Shown here: piece after piece, positions 35,358-44,424 of the stretch
Layout of the letters: every line of letters starts with the position of its first letter
How positions within the stretch are numbered: the stretch's first letter is position 1
Source: Solibaculum mannosilyticum
GTDB lineage: Bacteria > Bacillota > Clostridia > Oscillospirales > Acutalibacteraceae
NCBI RefSeq assembly: GCF_015140235.1
Contig: NZ_AP023321.1
Location: 1,044,501-1,108,500, forward strand
Reading direction: 5' to 3'
DNA length: 64,000 nt
Notes under the pieces: model-generated
Database searches by the model: none
Seen by the model: the letters and a program-made list of their open reading frames with translations, nothing else
Told to the model about the DNA's origin: nothing
Translations under genes and position numbers: made by a program

Positions 35358-36059
35358 ATGGATTACAGCTATTTAAAACAGAAAAAAGTCCTCCTCGTGG
35401 ACGACGAGAAGGAAATCTTAGATATGGTCTCTGATTTTCTGAGGAAAGATGGTTATACACAAGTCCGAACAGCAGGCACAATGAGGGAAGCGGTTATAGT
35501 TGCAAAAGAATGGGATCCGGATTTTGCCATCTTAGATGTGATGCTGCCGGACGGAGACGGCTTTTCCCTTTTAGAACAGCTGAGAATATTTACAAAAATA
35601 CCAGTCCTGTTTTTGACAGCCCGCGGAGAGGACGAGGATAAAATTCACGGCCTGGGTCTGGGTGCGGACGATTATATGGTAAAACCGTTTCTGGATCAGG
35701 AATTGCTATTGCGAGTCGGGATTATCCTTCGGCGGTATTATAAAGAGGAAAACCCATTGGTCCAGCTGGCGGGAAGCCAGATTGATTTTTCACGAGCTGA
35801 GGTGGTTAAAAACGGGGAACATTTCTCGCTCACCGCCAAAGAGTATGAGATTCTGCAGGGCCTCTACCGGAATGCTGGACGCATTGTGACGATCGATCAG
35901 CTGTGCGAGGCTGCTTGGGGGGAAAATCCGTACGGGTATGAGAACAGTCTGATGGCACATATCCGCCGAATCCGTGAAAAGATTGAAGCCAACCCTTCCC
36001 GGCCGGTGTCCTTGATTACCGTCAAGGGCCTAGGGTATAAACTGATGCTGGAGGGCTGA
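35358..36059 (+). CDS. two-component response regulator, OmpR family
   Basis: 233 aa. Receiver domain with the acidic pair VDDEKE, phospho-acceptor Asp60 in AILDVMLPDGDG, Thr in FLTARG and Lys in MVKPF. A winged-helix output domain covers residues 135-231 (LTAKEYEILQGLYRNAGRIVTIDQL, ENSLMAHIRRIREKI). TAGGAGG precedes the ATG. It lies two bases before its kinase and is divergent from the immunity-type ABC operon, its likely target. Confidence 0.93.
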   Translation: MDYSYLKQKKVLLVDDEKEILDMVSDFLRKDGYTQVRTAGTMREAVIVAKEWDPDFAILDVMLPDGDGFSLLEQLRIFTKIPVLFLTARGEDEDKIHGLGLGADDYMVKPFLDQELLLRVGIILRRYYKEENPLVQLAGSQIDFSRAEVVKNGEHFSLTAKEYEILQGLYRNAGRIVTIDQLCEAAWGENPYGYENSLMAHIRRIREKIEANPSRPVSLITVKGLGYKLMLEG

Positions 36060-36061
36060 CG

Positions 36062-37453
36062 ATGAAAAGCACCTTTAAACTTATCCGACGCTTTGCAAAG
36101 ATCTTGCTTTTCTCGGTGATCATTTTATTTGTGATCAATATTCTGTTGCTTATTTTTGTCTTTTACAGAAGCACATCGAACGCAGGCGGATGGGATGCCG
36201 CAGAACGGATTGGAACAGAGTTGGCTGAAACGGAAAGCGGAAGTTATACGCTTTCAGAGGAAGGGGAAACAATCTTACAGCAAAGAAATGCGTGGGCAAT
36301 TTTAATCGGGGATCGAACCGGCGATGTGATCTGGCACAGCGAGAATCTTCCAGAAGGCATACCGCTCCATTACTCCGCGTCGGATATCTCCTATTATACG
36401 AGGGGATATATTGAAGACTATCCCACCACTACCGCAGCCCGTGGGGATGACCTGATTCTTATGGGGTATCCAAAGGATATGTACTGGAAACATATGTGGC
36501 CGACTTTTGATTATCAGCTGGTTGCCAAGATACCGCAACTAATTTTACTTTTTGCAGCGGTCAATTTTTTTGTCATCATCTTGATCTATTTTATATCGAC
36601 ATCGGGCGTGTTAAAATCAATAAAACCTATTGTCGGAGGAATCCAGGATCTGCCGGAAGGAAAAGAAGTTTATATTAAAGAAAAGGGAATGCTTTCAGAT
36701 TTAGCTGTCGCGCTCAACAGCGTATCCGAGAAGCTCCGGCGGCAGGAGAGGGAACTCAAGAAAAAAGAAACCGCCCGTGCAAATTGGATCTCCGGCGTCT
36801 CCCATGATATCCGTACACCGCTCTCCATGGTGATGGGCTATGCCGGGCAGCTGGAGGAAAGTACGGAGCTTTCTGAAGAAGACAAAAGAAAAGCATCGAT
36901 TATTCGCCGGCAGAGTCTTAGGATAAAAAAACTGGTGAACGATCTGAATCTAGCATCCAAATTGGAATACAATATGCAGATTCTCCATATGCAGCCAGTC
37001 AATTTGATCGCAATAGCCAGGCAGAGTGTCGTAGAACACATGAATGCAGATTTAGACGAAAAATATCCAATGGAATGGAATACCATCGAGGATCTGGAAC
37101 CTTGTATGATAGATGGGGATAAGGAATTACTTGTCCGTGCGGTCAACAATTTGATTGACAATTCCCAGGCACATAATCCAAAAGGCTGTCATATCTCCGT
37201 GGGCGTACAGGCTGTAGCAGATGCTTATCATATCATCGTGGAAGACGATGGTATAGGTATTACCGATGAGAAGCTGAAAAATCTCCGCAATACGCCGCAC
37301 TATATGATGAACGACCATGGAACAGCAGAGCCGCGGCATGGTCTGGGCCTCCTGATAGTGCAGCAGATTGTCGCCGCGCATGGCGGAACGGTTACATTTG
37401 ATCATGGTTCCCATCGCGGATTTGTCGCAACCTTAATTTTTCCAGCAAAGTGA
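36062..37453 (+). CDS. two-component sensor histidine kinase
   Basis: 463 aa. One helix at about 13-35, an extracytoplasmic region of about 125 residues without a family I recognise, a second helix at about 160-182, a HAMP-like linker, then HisKA with phospho-acceptor His248 in SGVSHDIRTPLSMVMGY. The HATPase_c domain has NLIDNSQAHN, EDDGIGI and HGLGLLIVQQIV. The large sensor region differs from the loop-less BceS sensors, so it probably binds a ligand directly. Partner of the preceding regulator. Confidence 0.92.
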   Translation: MKSTFKLIRRFAKILLFSVIILFVINILLLIFVFYRSTSNAGGWDAAERIGTELAETESGSYTLSEEGETILQQRNAWAILIGDRTGDVIWHSENLPEGIPLHYSASDISYYTRGYIEDYPTTTAARGDDLILMGYPKDMYWKHMWPTFDYQLVAKIPQLILLFAAVNFFVIILIYFISTSGVLKSIKPIVGGIQDLPEGKEVYIKEKGMLSDLAVALNSVSEKLRRQERELKKKETARANWISGVSHDIRTPLSMVMGYAGQLEESTELSEEDKRKASIIRRQSLRIKKLVNDLNLASKLEYNMQILHMQPVNLIAIARQSVVEHMNADLDEKYPMEWNTIEDLEPCMIDGDKELLVRAVNNLIDNSQAHNPKGCHISVGVQAVADAYHIIVEDDGIGITDEKLKNLRNTPHYMMNDHGTAEPRHGLGLLIVQQIVAAHGGTVTFDHGSHRGFVATLIFPAK

Positions 37454-37526
37454 AGTATAATCAACTAAATAAACTAGGAGAAAGCGGCCTTTTGATATTT
37501 CGTATTTTAGAGAGGAAGGGAATACT

Positions 37527-38483
37527 ATGACACTTCAGCAACTACATTATGCAATTGCTATAGCTGAGGCAGGCTCTTTGAATAAAGCCGCTGAAATACT
37601 GTACATTGCGCAGCCCTCTTTGACCAGTTCTATGCAGGAGCTTGAGAAAGAGATAGGCATTACGATTTTTAATCGAAGCGGCCGCGGCGTGGTACCGACG
37701 CAGGATGGTACAGAATTCTTACTGTATGCGCGTCAGATATACAGCCAATATGAAGCGCTTATAGACAAATATGGGAAAGGCCAAAATCTAAAAAAGAAAT
37801 TTGGAGTTTCCACACAGCACTATTCTTTTGCAGTCAAAGCATTTGTAGAGATGGTAAGGAGTTTCGATACTTCTCAGTATGAATTTGCCATACGGGAAAC
37901 GAAAACGCGGGATGTTATCATGGATGTAGGCAGTTTAAGAAGCGAAATCGGCATTCTTTACCTTAGCGATTTCAATCGGGCGGCTATTACAAAACTTCTA
38001 CGAAGCAACAATCTGGAATTTCATCCTCTGATTTTTTGTGATGCCTATGTTTATCTGTGGTCGGGACATCCATTGGCCAAAAAGGAGAAAATCAGTTTTG
38101 AAGAGCTGAAAGACTATCCATGCCTCTCTTTTGAACAAGGTGATGCCAGTTCCTTTTATTTCTCTGAGGAAATACTAAGCACAAAAGAATACATCCGAAC
38201 CATCAAAGCCAATGACCGGGCAACGATGCTTAACCTGATGGTTGGGCTAAATGGGTATACTTTATGTTCCGGTATTATCTGTGAAGAACTCAATGGAGAT
38301 GATTATCTTGCGGTTCCTTTTGATTCGGATTCTGTGGAAGAAGGCAGCGTAATGGAGATTGGATATATTATAAAACAGAATAGTGTACTCAGTAACATCG
38401 GCAAACATTACATAGAAAAAATAATAGAGTATCTGAACATCGGAGAAAAGGATGCTGATGTAAATATCCAAAAGGGTTCATGA
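37527..38483 (+). CDS. LysR-family transcriptional regulator, probably of metY
   Basis: 318 aa. N-terminal HTH (TLQQLHYAIAIAEAGSLNKAAEILYIAQPSLTSSMQELEKEIG) and a periplasmic-binding-fold effector domain. It resembles the CysL/CysB-type activators of sulfur assimilation. It sits immediately upstream of an O-acetylhomoserine sulfhydrylase gene on the same strand, separated by a terminator, which makes metY the obvious target. The start has GAGAGGAAGGG upstream. Confidence 0.85.
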   Translation: MTLQQLHYAIAIAEAGSLNKAAEILYIAQPSLTSSMQELEKEIGITIFNRSGRGVVPTQDGTEFLLYARQIYSQYEALIDKYGKGQNLKKKFGVSTQHYSFAVKAFVEMVRSFDTSQYEFAIRETKTRDVIMDVGSLRSEIGILYLSDFNRAAITKLLRSNNLEFHPLIFCDAYVYLWSGHPLAKKEKISFEELKDYPCLSFEQGDASSFYFSEEILSTKEYIRTIKANDRATMLNLMVGLNGYTLCSGIICEELNGDDYLAVPFDSDSVEEGSVMEIGYIIKQNSVLSNIGKHYIEKIIEYLNIGEKDADVNIQKGS

Positions 38484-38493
38484 GGAGAGACTA

Positions 38494-38530
38494 AATATGC
38501 ACTTATAGATTCAATCTATAAGTGCATATT
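38494..38530 (+). terminator. terminator after the LysR gene
   Basis: AATATGCACTTATAGAT (38494-38510) and its exact complement (38514-38530) with a three-base loop and T-rich ends. Confidence 0.75.
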
Positions 38531-38731
38531 TAATTGCTGTATTAGACAAGAACAAGCAGCCTTATTATAATAATGCCATAGAGTTGAAAGGGGGCGGAAC
38601 AGTGGAAAAGTTATTGTTTCACAGAGATAAAGTTCCTGTTTTATTTTCCGTGCTGTTGAGCCTCAATCGAATGCAATGAATTGATTGAAAAGTATCTATT
38701 AGTTGGCATCAGATTAAAGGAGGAGAAAATC

Positions 38732-40036
38732 ATGGCAAACATTAATGACTCCAAAAACTGGAGTTTTGAAACCAGACAGTTACATATTGGACAAGAAAAA
38801 GCGGATCCTACCACCGATGCAAGAGCAGTTCCGATCTATGCAACAACATCCTATGTATTCCATGATTCACAGCATGCTGCAGACCGTTTTGAACTGAAGG
38901 ATGCAGGCAATATCTACGGAAGACTAACAAATCCTACCCAGGACATCTTTGAGAAGAGGATTGCCTCTTTAGAGGGGGGAGTCACAGCATTGGCTACAGC
39001 ATCCGGAGCCGCGGCCATCCATTATACAATCGCAGCTTTGGCAAAGAGCGGGGAACACATTGTAGCCTCCAAAACCATCTATGGAGGGACCTATAATCTT
39101 CTGGCACATACGCTTCCGTTGTCTTCCGGTATTACTGCCAGTTTTGTAGATCCGGATGTAGAAGGCTCCTTTGAAGCAGCGATTCAAGATAACACTAAGG
39201 CAATTTTTATTGAGACGCTTGGAAACCCCAACTCCAACATGATTGATATTGAATCGGTTGCGGCAGTAGCGCACAAACACGGCATTCCGCTGGTGATTGA
39301 TTCCACATTTGCAACTCCTTATCTAATTCGCCCACTGGAACATGGTGCGGACATTGTTGTGCATTCCGCCACCAAGTTCATCGGTGGGCATGGGACGGCT
39401 ATTGGCGGTGTGATAGTGGATGGGGGGACTTTTGATTGGAAAGCGTCTGCAAAGTATCCCTGGATTTCCGAAGCAAATCCCAGTTACCATGGAATTTCTT
39501 TTTCCGACGCTGTAGGTCCTGCAGCATTTGCCACCTATATTCGCGCGATTCTTCTTCGTGATACCGGGGCCACGCTTTCTCCATTTCATGCTTTTCTGTT
39601 TTTGCAAGGACTTGAAACCCTTTCACTCCGGGTGAAACAGCATGTAGAGAATGCGTTAAAGATTGTGGAGTACTTGGATCATCATCCACAAGTAGAGGCG
39701 GTACATCATCCATCTCTTCCAGGCGAACCCAGCCATAACCTGTATCATAAATATTTTCCAAACGGTGCTGGTTCTATTTTTACATTTGAGATCAAAGGCG
39801 ATGCCGCGACTGCACAAAAGTTCATCGATAACTTGGCGATTTTCTCGTTGCTTGCCAATGTAGCAGATGTAAAATCCCTTGTGATTCATCCGGCAAGTAC
39901 CACTCACTCCCAACTAACAGACGAAGAATTATTAGACCAAGGTATTAAGCCCAATACAATTCGTCTATCCATTGGCATTGAAAACGCAAATGATCTGATT
40001 GCCGCTTTGGATGCTGCCTTTAAAGCAGTAAAGTAA
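38732..40036 (+). CDS. metY: O-acetylhomoserine aminocarboxypropyltransferase (sulfhydrylase)
   Basis: PLP enzyme of the Cys/Met-metabolism family that makes homocysteine from O-acetylhomoserine and sulfide. 434 aa. The long N-terminal signature [44 protein letters not shown] is specific to MetY. The PLP lysine is in [17 protein letters not shown], and [22 protein letters not shown] is present. A C-terminal [18 protein letters not shown] closes the fold. AAAGGAGGAG supports the ATG at 38732. The preceding 250 bp hold a TATAAT (38576-38581) with TTAGAC 18 bp before it. Confidence 0.97.
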   Translation: MANINDSKNWSFETRQLHIGQEKADPTTDARAVPIYATTSYVFHDSQHAADRFELKDAGNIYGRLTNPTQDIFEKRIASLEGGVTALATASGAAAIHYTIAALAKSGEHIVASKTIYGGTYNLLAHTLPLSSGITASFVDPDVEGSFEAAIQDNTKAIFIETLGNPNSNMIDIESVAAVAHKHGIPLVIDSTFATPYLIRPLEHGADIVVHSATKFIGGHGTAIGGVIVDGGTFDWKASAKYPWISEANPSYHGISFSDAVGPAAFATYIRAILLRDTGATLSPFHAFLFLQGLETLSLRVKQHVENALKIVEYLDHHPQVEAVHHPSLPGEPSHNLYHKYFPNGAGSIFTFEIKGDAATAQKFIDNLAIFSLLANVADVKSLVIHPASTTHSQLTDEELLDQGIKPNTIRLSIGIENANDLIAALDAAFKAVK

Positions 40037-40088
40037 GTACAAAATTCCCAAGGGCGGTCTTTTTAAGCGATGTCGACGAATATTTACT

Positions 40089-40126
40089 AAAAAGGGCGAC
40101 AGTTTATTTTTACTGTCGCCCTTTTT
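40089..40126 (+). terminator. terminator of metY
   Basis: AAAAAGGGCGACAGT (40089-40103) and ACTGTCGCCCTTTTT (40112-40126), perfect stem with a T-run. Confidence 0.92.
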
Positions 40127-40170
40127 AGTGTACAGTGATCTTATAGAAAGGATGAGACCATAAAGTCCCA

Positions 40171-40237
40171 TTGACTTCCCAGCTACTATGTGTTATTATA
40201 TAGCTGTAATAAGTATTACTGATTATCAGTAGTGCTT
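40171..40237 (+). promoter_or_regulatory. promoter and PadR operator
   Basis: TTGACT (40171-40176), 17 bp, TATTAT (40194-40199). Downstream is a near-perfect inverted repeat, AAGTATTACTGAT (40211-40223) against ATCAGTAGTGCTT (40225-40237), 11 of 13 pairs. The placement fits autorepression by the PadR protein. Confidence 0.75.
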
Positions 40238-40259
40238 AATAGTGAAAGGGGATATCAGC

Positions 40260-40592
40260 TTGGAACATATAACGGAAATGCTGAAAGGGATATTAGAAGG
40301 CTGTGTTCTTGAAATTATCGACCGAAACGATACCTACGGCTATGAGATTACACGTCAGCTAAATACCTTGGGTTTTACTGATGTCGTGGAGGGTACTGTT
40401 TATACAATATTGATAAGGCTTGAAAAAAATAAGCTTGTTAATGTTCAAAAGAAGCGGTCTGAATTAGGGCCGCCACGCAAATTTTATTCTTTGAATGATG
40501 CGGGCCGTGAAGAACTGCGTATATTCTGGGAAAAATGGGAATTTATATCCTCAAGAATAAACAAATTGAAGGAGGAACTTAAAGATGCGTGA
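40260..40592 (+). CDS. PadR-family transcriptional regulator
   Basis: 110 aa, a winged-helix dimer-type repressor: MLKGILEGCVLEIIDRNDTYGYEITRQLNTLGF, VEGTVYTILIRLEKNKLV, GPPRKFYSLNDAGREEL. I start it at the TTG at 40260 (MEHITEML) because AAAGGGG lies eight bases upstream. The GTG at 40242 that opens the frame precedes that site and has none of its own. It overlaps the DUF1048 gene by eight bases, a common pairing in Firmicutes. Confidence 0.92.
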   Translation: MEHITEMLKGILEGCVLEIIDRNDTYGYEITRQLNTLGFTDVVEGTVYTILIRLEKNKLVNVQKKRSELGPPRKFYSLNDAGREELRIFWEKWEFISSRINKLKEELKDA

Positions 40593-40956
40593 TTTTTTTA
40601 ACGATTATATGAATATTCCTAAAATGATTAGGGAAAAACGCAGATACAAACAACAAATGGCCAGAGTCCACGCTTTGCCTGAAGATTATCAATATGTATA
40701 TAAGAAGATTCAAAATCATATGTGGCAGTTTGTTTCAGGAGCAGGTTACGATATGATGGAGATACAGTATGGATTGATAGACTTATTCGAAGAAGGCGCG
40801 GCAGATGGAAAAGATGTTTTAGAAGTCACAGGTGAAGATGTGGCTACATTTGTCGAGGAACTTTTGAAAAATACAAGAACTTATACAGGGGATTGGCGAG
40901 ACAAATTTAATCGGGACATTACAAAAGCAATAAGATCCAAGCGCTCGGCTTTTTAA
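40585..40956 (+). CDS. DUF1048-family protein
   Basis: 123 aa, mostly helical and soluble: MRDFFNDYMNIPKMIREKRRYKQQMARVHALPEDYQYVYKKIQNHMW, ending in a basic stretch. DUF1048 proteins regularly follow a PadR gene, as here with an eight-base overlap and GAAGGAGG inside the padR end. The biochemical function is unknown. Co-expression with the repressor suggests a stress- or envelope-related accessory. Confidence 0.88.
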   Translation: MRDFFNDYMNIPKMIREKRRYKQQMARVHALPEDYQYVYKKIQNHMWQFVSGAGYDMMEIQYGLIDLFEEGAADGKDVLEVTGEDVATFVEELLKNTRTYTGDWRDKFNRDITKAIRSKRSAF

Positions 40957-41033
40957 AGCGACGCATGTCGTATAATATTCGAGAAAACTGCCCATAGAAA
41001 AATGTTTAAGCTCTCCGGCGGGGATCAGAAAAC

Positions 41034-41070
41034 ACCCGCAGAAGTACAAAGTTACCGTACTTCTGCGGGT
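41034..41070. terminator. bidirectional terminator
   Basis: ACCCGCAGAAGTAC (41034-41047) and GTACTTCTGCGGGT (41057-41070), perfect 14-bp stem between the converging DUF1048 and MerR genes. Confidence 0.8.
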
Positions 41071-41100
41071 GCTTGGTTTTCCTTAAAGATAAAGAAGAAT

Positions 41101-41883
41101 TTATCCAATGAGAACTTGAATTTGGTATTGCCATTGTAAAATGCCTGAGATGACGACTATTTGTATGCTAAATTCAGGGACGATACCATATTGTTGCTTT
41201 ACAGTTTTCAATAGATCATTTATTGTATGCTCTTTATTTTCAGCAGTACAATCGGCGCACAAGTATTCCCCTTCCGGCAAGATTTTCAATCCGTCTATCT
41301 CTGCATGACGGATGCAGACAGCAAACAACCTGGAGAGTCCATTTTCTGTATAAATTCCAGCCAAATCCTCAAAGGTAAACTGGTCTTTTAAGGAAGGATC
41401 AATTTGAGTATAAAAATGATGGAGATAATTCCAAAGGTTTTCCAATGTTGGAGTTTCAAGAGTATTTGACAGCATAATTACGCGCTGCGGAAAATGCTTG
41501 ATAAACTTTCCTTGCATCACTTGTCTTTGCTGTAGCTTTTTTTGGTAATCCGCCTTTGCCAACTGGATTTTAGATTTTCCATATTGAAGTGCAGCTATTT
41601 TTTCATCAGCTTTTTTCTCAGCCTTATCCAGGAAACCGACAATTTTCTCAAGATCGTCGTATTCCAAGACTTGTTTTATTTCTTGCAAAGGCAGATCCAT
41701 CTGCTGCAAAGCGTGTACGGTATTCAAACGGACGATGTCTTGTTCCGTATAATAACGATAGTTTGTCCGCGGATCCCTTCGACTTGGTTGTACAAGTCCA
41801 ATTCGGTCGTAATGCCGGAGGGATTCACTCGTCATATGCACAATTTTTGCAGCTTCACCTACTGAAAAATATTTTCTTTTCAT
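41101..41883 (-). CDS. MerR-family regulator with effector-binding C-terminal domain
   Basis: 260 aa. N-terminal MerR HTH (YFSVGEAAKIVHMTSESLRHYDRIGLVQPSRRDPRTNYRYYTEQDIVRLNTV), a dimerisation helix (DLEKIVGFLDKAEKKADEKIAALQYG), and a C-terminal domain of about 130 residues with the GyrI/BmrR-like layout (PEGEYLCADC). That pattern is typical of multidrug-sensing MerR proteins such as BmrR. The likely target is itself or the divergent lipoprotein gene. Confidence 0.88.
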   Translation of the reverse strand: MKRKYFSVGEAAKIVHMTSESLRHYDRIGLVQPSRRDPRTNYRYYTEQDIVRLNTVHALQQMDLPLQEIKQVLEYDDLEKIVGFLDKAEKKADEKIAALQYGKSKIQLAKADYQKKLQQRQVMQGKFIKHFPQRVIMLSNTLETPTLENLWNYLHHFYTQIDPSLKDQFTFEDLAGIYTENGLSRLFAVCIRHAEIDGLKILPEGEYLCADCTAENKEHTINDLLKTVKQQYGIVPEFSIQIVVISGILQWQYQIQVLIG

Positions 41884-41902
41884 TTGATTTCTCCCTCTTG
41901 AC

Positions 41903-41919
41903 CTTTGTGTTACACAAAG
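41903..41919 (-). promoter_or_regulatory. palindrome upstream of merR
   Basis: CTTTGTGT-T-ACACAAAG, eight-base arms around one base, 20 bp before the merR start and just downstream of a minus-strand TATAAT (41931-41936). A regulator-binding site is likely. Confidence 0.6.
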
Positions 41920-42103
41920 CCTTATACTTATTATACCGTTGAGAACACCTATAAATCAACAGTTATTTCTATTTGAATAGGAGGAAAGATATTCTGATGA
42001 GACCAATAACTTTCAGGTCGGCTCAAACGACCCATATCATATGTTAGACTTTCAAATTTTTAGCAATGATTCTTGTTCAAAACGTTTTAGGGGGAGAAAA
42101 CAA

Positions 42104-42766
42104 ATGAAAAAATTATCTGCGTTACTTTTATCCGTTTTATTTGTAATGATGTTTTTTACAGGCTGTTCCAACGACGGGGAGACTTTTCAGGCCAGAACTT
42201 ATACCCCAAATGAAGCGATACGTCAAGTCAATATAGATGTGCACGATCGAGAGGTTGAGGTATCTTTGTCGAGCGACGAACAAGTCCATATTGACTATTT
42301 CGAAAGCGATAAGGAATACTACGACATCTCAGTTTCAGATGATGGCGTTTTGACTATGGACGCTGAAAGCGATAAGAGCTGGCAGGATTATATCGGTGGA
42401 AAAACATCGGCAGGTGCGGATAAAATATCTCTACAGGTCCCGGATAGGCTTTTGGAAACATTAGTAATAACCACAACGAAAGGGGATATCACGCTTCCTG
42501 CTTTGAATGTAACAGACAGCCTTTCCTTGATTACAAACAGCGGAGATATTAATTTTGACCGATTGAATGCCGAAAATACATTGACATTGGAAAACAAAAA
42601 CGGAGATATTAAGGGAAGTATTCTCGGAGGATACGATGATTACACCATTTCCTGCAGCATCAAAAAAGGAGAGAGCAATTTACCAGACACTAAAGAGGGA
42701 GGGCAAAAAACATTAAAGGTGACGAACAACAACGGCGACATTGCTATCGACTTTGTGAAGCCGTAA
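42104..42766 (+). CDS. DUF4097-type lipoprotein
   Basis: 220 aa. A lipoprotein signal at residues 1-20 ends in FFTGC, with Cys20 as the lipidation site. The rest is a beta-helix-like repeat domain of the DUF4097 (putative adhesin) family: DISVSDDGVLTMDAES, LVITTTKGDITLPAL, LSLITNSGDINFDRL, LTLENKNGDIKGSI, KVTNNNGDIAID. The repeated NGDI/SGDI turns mark about four beta-coils. Such proteins often sit in PadR/DUF1700 envelope-stress operons. The GGGGGAG supports the ATG at 42104. Confidence 0.85.
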   Translation: MKKLSALLLSVLFVMMFFTGCSNDGETFQARTYTPNEAIRQVNIDVHDREVEVSLSSDEQVHIDYFESDKEYYDISVSDDGVLTMDAESDKSWQDYIGGKTSAGADKISLQVPDRLLETLVITTTKGDITLPALNVTDSLSLITNSGDINFDRLNAENTLTLENKNGDIKGSILGGYDDYTISCSIKKGESNLPDTKEGGQKTLKVTNNNGDIAIDFVKP

Positions 42767-42777
42767 GGTCTGCTTCT

Positions 42778-42812
42778 AAAAAGGGACAAAGTGTTATGCT
42801 TTGTCCCTTTTT
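42778..42812 (+). terminator. terminator of the DUF4097 gene
   Basis: AAAAAGGGACAAAG (42778-42791) and CTTTGTCCCTTTTT (42799-42812). Confidence 0.88.
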
Positions 42813-42862
42813 ATTTTAGAAAGGAAGATGATGTACACAAGGGTACAATATGGTACTATAGA

Positions 42863-42894
42863 AGAAACCATGACAAACTATTGTCATGGTTTCT
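42863..42894. repeat. perfect inverted repeat upstream of the WYL regulator
   Basis: AGAAACCATGACA (42863-42875) and TGTCATGGTTTCT (42882-42894) with a six-base centre and no T-run after it. It lies 70 bp before the WYL gene, so an operator is more likely than a terminator. Confidence 0.6.
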
Positions 42895-42963
42895 AGGATG
42901 ATCCTTAATTCAAAAATAAATAGATAAAAGTGTATGATAAAAGGTACAAGGAGATATAGATCA

Positions 42964-43872
42964 ATGAAAATTGACCGGTTAATTGGCATTCTCTCTATTC
43001 TGTTGCAACAGGAAAAGGTGACGGCTCCTTTTCTGGCAGAAAAATTTGAAGTGTCCCGCCGTACGATCAATCGAGATATTGAGGATCTTTGTAGAGCAGG
43101 GATTCCCATAGTAACTGTACAAGGGGCAGGCGGCGGGATCTCCATCATGTCAGGGTACCGGATGGACCGGACATTGTTGTCCTCTTCGGATATGCAGGCG
43201 ATTCTTGCAGGACTTCGCAGTTTGGACAGCGTCAGTGGAACCAATCGTTACGCCCAGCTGATGGAAAAGTTATCCGTTGGGGCATCCACGCTAATGCCAG
43301 GCGGACAACATATTTTTATTGATCTTTCATCCTGGAGTAAGGCCGCTATTTTTCCCAAGATAGAGTTAATACATGGGGCTATTGATTGTAGAAGAAAAAT
43401 AAGTTTTACCTACTTTTCGCCCAAAGGGGAATCGAGACGATTGATAGCGCCTTATTATCTGATTTTCCAATGGTCGAGTTGGTATGTCTGGGGATACTGT
43501 GAGGATAGAGGAGATTTCCGTCTATTTAAGTTAGGCAGAATGGCAGGTTTGCAGATGGAAGGAGTTTTTGAAAAACGTCCGGCACCTTTGCCGGATTTAT
43601 CCCAAGAGAAGGTTTTTCCCCATAGATATCAGGTAAAAGCGATCATTGATCCGGAGTATAAATGGCGTCTTGTGGAGGAATATGGGCCGGAGAGTTTTGT
43701 AACGCAAGAGGATGGAAAACTTTTATTTTCCTTTGGGTTTACTGATGAAAAAAGCGTACTATGTTGGGTTTTATCTTTTCAGGGAGGAGCGGAGATCGTA
43801 GAGCCAAAGGATTTTCGCAGAATATTATTTGCCTTTGGGGAAGAGTTACAGAAAAAGTATGGACAATCATGA
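42964..43872 (+). CDS. HTH-WYL transcriptional regulator (YafY type)
   Basis: 302 aa. N-terminal HTH (RLIGILSILLQQEKVTAPFLAEKFEVSRRTINRDIEDLCRAGIPIV), a WYL ligand domain at about residues 135-230 (ISFTYFSPKGESRRLIAPYYLIFQWSSWYVWGYCEDRGDFRLFKLGRM) and a C-terminal extension (WCX). The ATG at 42964 follows AAGGAG. Three small genes downstream share its strand with short gaps and probably its regulation. Confidence 0.9.
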   Translation: MKIDRLIGILSILLQQEKVTAPFLAEKFEVSRRTINRDIEDLCRAGIPIVTVQGAGGGISIMSGYRMDRTLLSSSDMQAILAGLRSLDSVSGTNRYAQLMEKLSVGASTLMPGGQHIFIDLSSWSKAAIFPKIELIHGAIDCRRKISFTYFSPKGESRRLIAPYYLIFQWSSWYVWGYCEDRGDFRLFKLGRMAGLQMEGVFEKRPAPLPDLSQEKVFPHRYQVKAIIDPEYKWRLVEEYGPESFVTQEDGKLLFSFGFTDEKSVLCWVLSFQGGAEIVEPKDFRRILFAFGEELQKKYGQS

Positions 43873-43935
43873 CATATAGGTGGCCTGTTTGATTTGATAG
43901 AATGAATGTAATCAAATCAAAGGGAGCGTATTGGT

Positions 43936-44394
43936 ATGGAATATGAAATTGTACTACTCAAGGAAAAGACCATTGTTGGAATAGCCGGACGCACCAACAA
44001 CCAGTCCCCGGATATGGGAAAGATCATCGGGGGGCTTTGGTGCCGCTTTTACGGCGATGGCATTTACGATTCCATAGATGGTAAGATAAATGATAAAGTT
44101 TTGGGTATTTACACAGATTATGAGGGGAATGAACAAGACGATTATACTGTGATTGTCGCCTGTGAGGTGTCGGAGGTCACGGAAAGTGAACAGTTTACCG
44201 TTGGAAAAATACCGGCTGGCCGGTATGCAAAGTTTGCCGTCGAGGGAGAAGAACCTGCAGAAGTGGCCAAAGCGTGGCAGAAGATATGGGATATGGATGA
44301 TCTGCCGAGATCTTTTATTTGTGACTTCGAGGAGTATCAGAGCAGCGATATGGGCCGGAAAAAAATCCATCTTTATATAGGATTGCGGGAATAA
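43936..44394 (+). CDS. GyrI-like / AraC-effector-domain protein
   Basis: 152 aa stand-alone small-molecule-binding domain: EIVLLKEKTIVGIAGRTNNQSPDMGKIIGGLW, YTDYEGNEQDDYTVIVACEV, IPAGRYAKFAVEGEEP and FEEYQSSDMGRKKIHLYIGL follow the SHS2/GyrI pattern of the BmrR C-terminus. AAAGGGAGCG precedes the ATG. It is the first small gene after the WYL regulator, possibly a ligand sink or a hydrolase of toxic compounds as reported for some GyrI-like proteins. Confidence 0.82.
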   Translation: MEYEIVLLKEKTIVGIAGRTNNQSPDMGKIIGGLWCRFYGDGIYDSIDGKINDKVLGIYTDYEGNEQDDYTVIVACEVSEVTESEQFTVGKIPAGRYAKFAVEGEEPAEVAKAWQKIWDMDDLPRSFICDFEEYQSSDMGRKKIHLYIGLRE

Positions 44395-44424
44395 TATTGA
44401 TGTTTACTAAAAGGGAGTCTGATT

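Noticed and set aside
42863-42894. The 13-bp inverted repeat as a terminator of the DUF4097 gene
   Set aside because: A proper terminator with a T-run already lies at 42778-42812, and this repeat has no T-run. It is listed as a repeat or operator instead.
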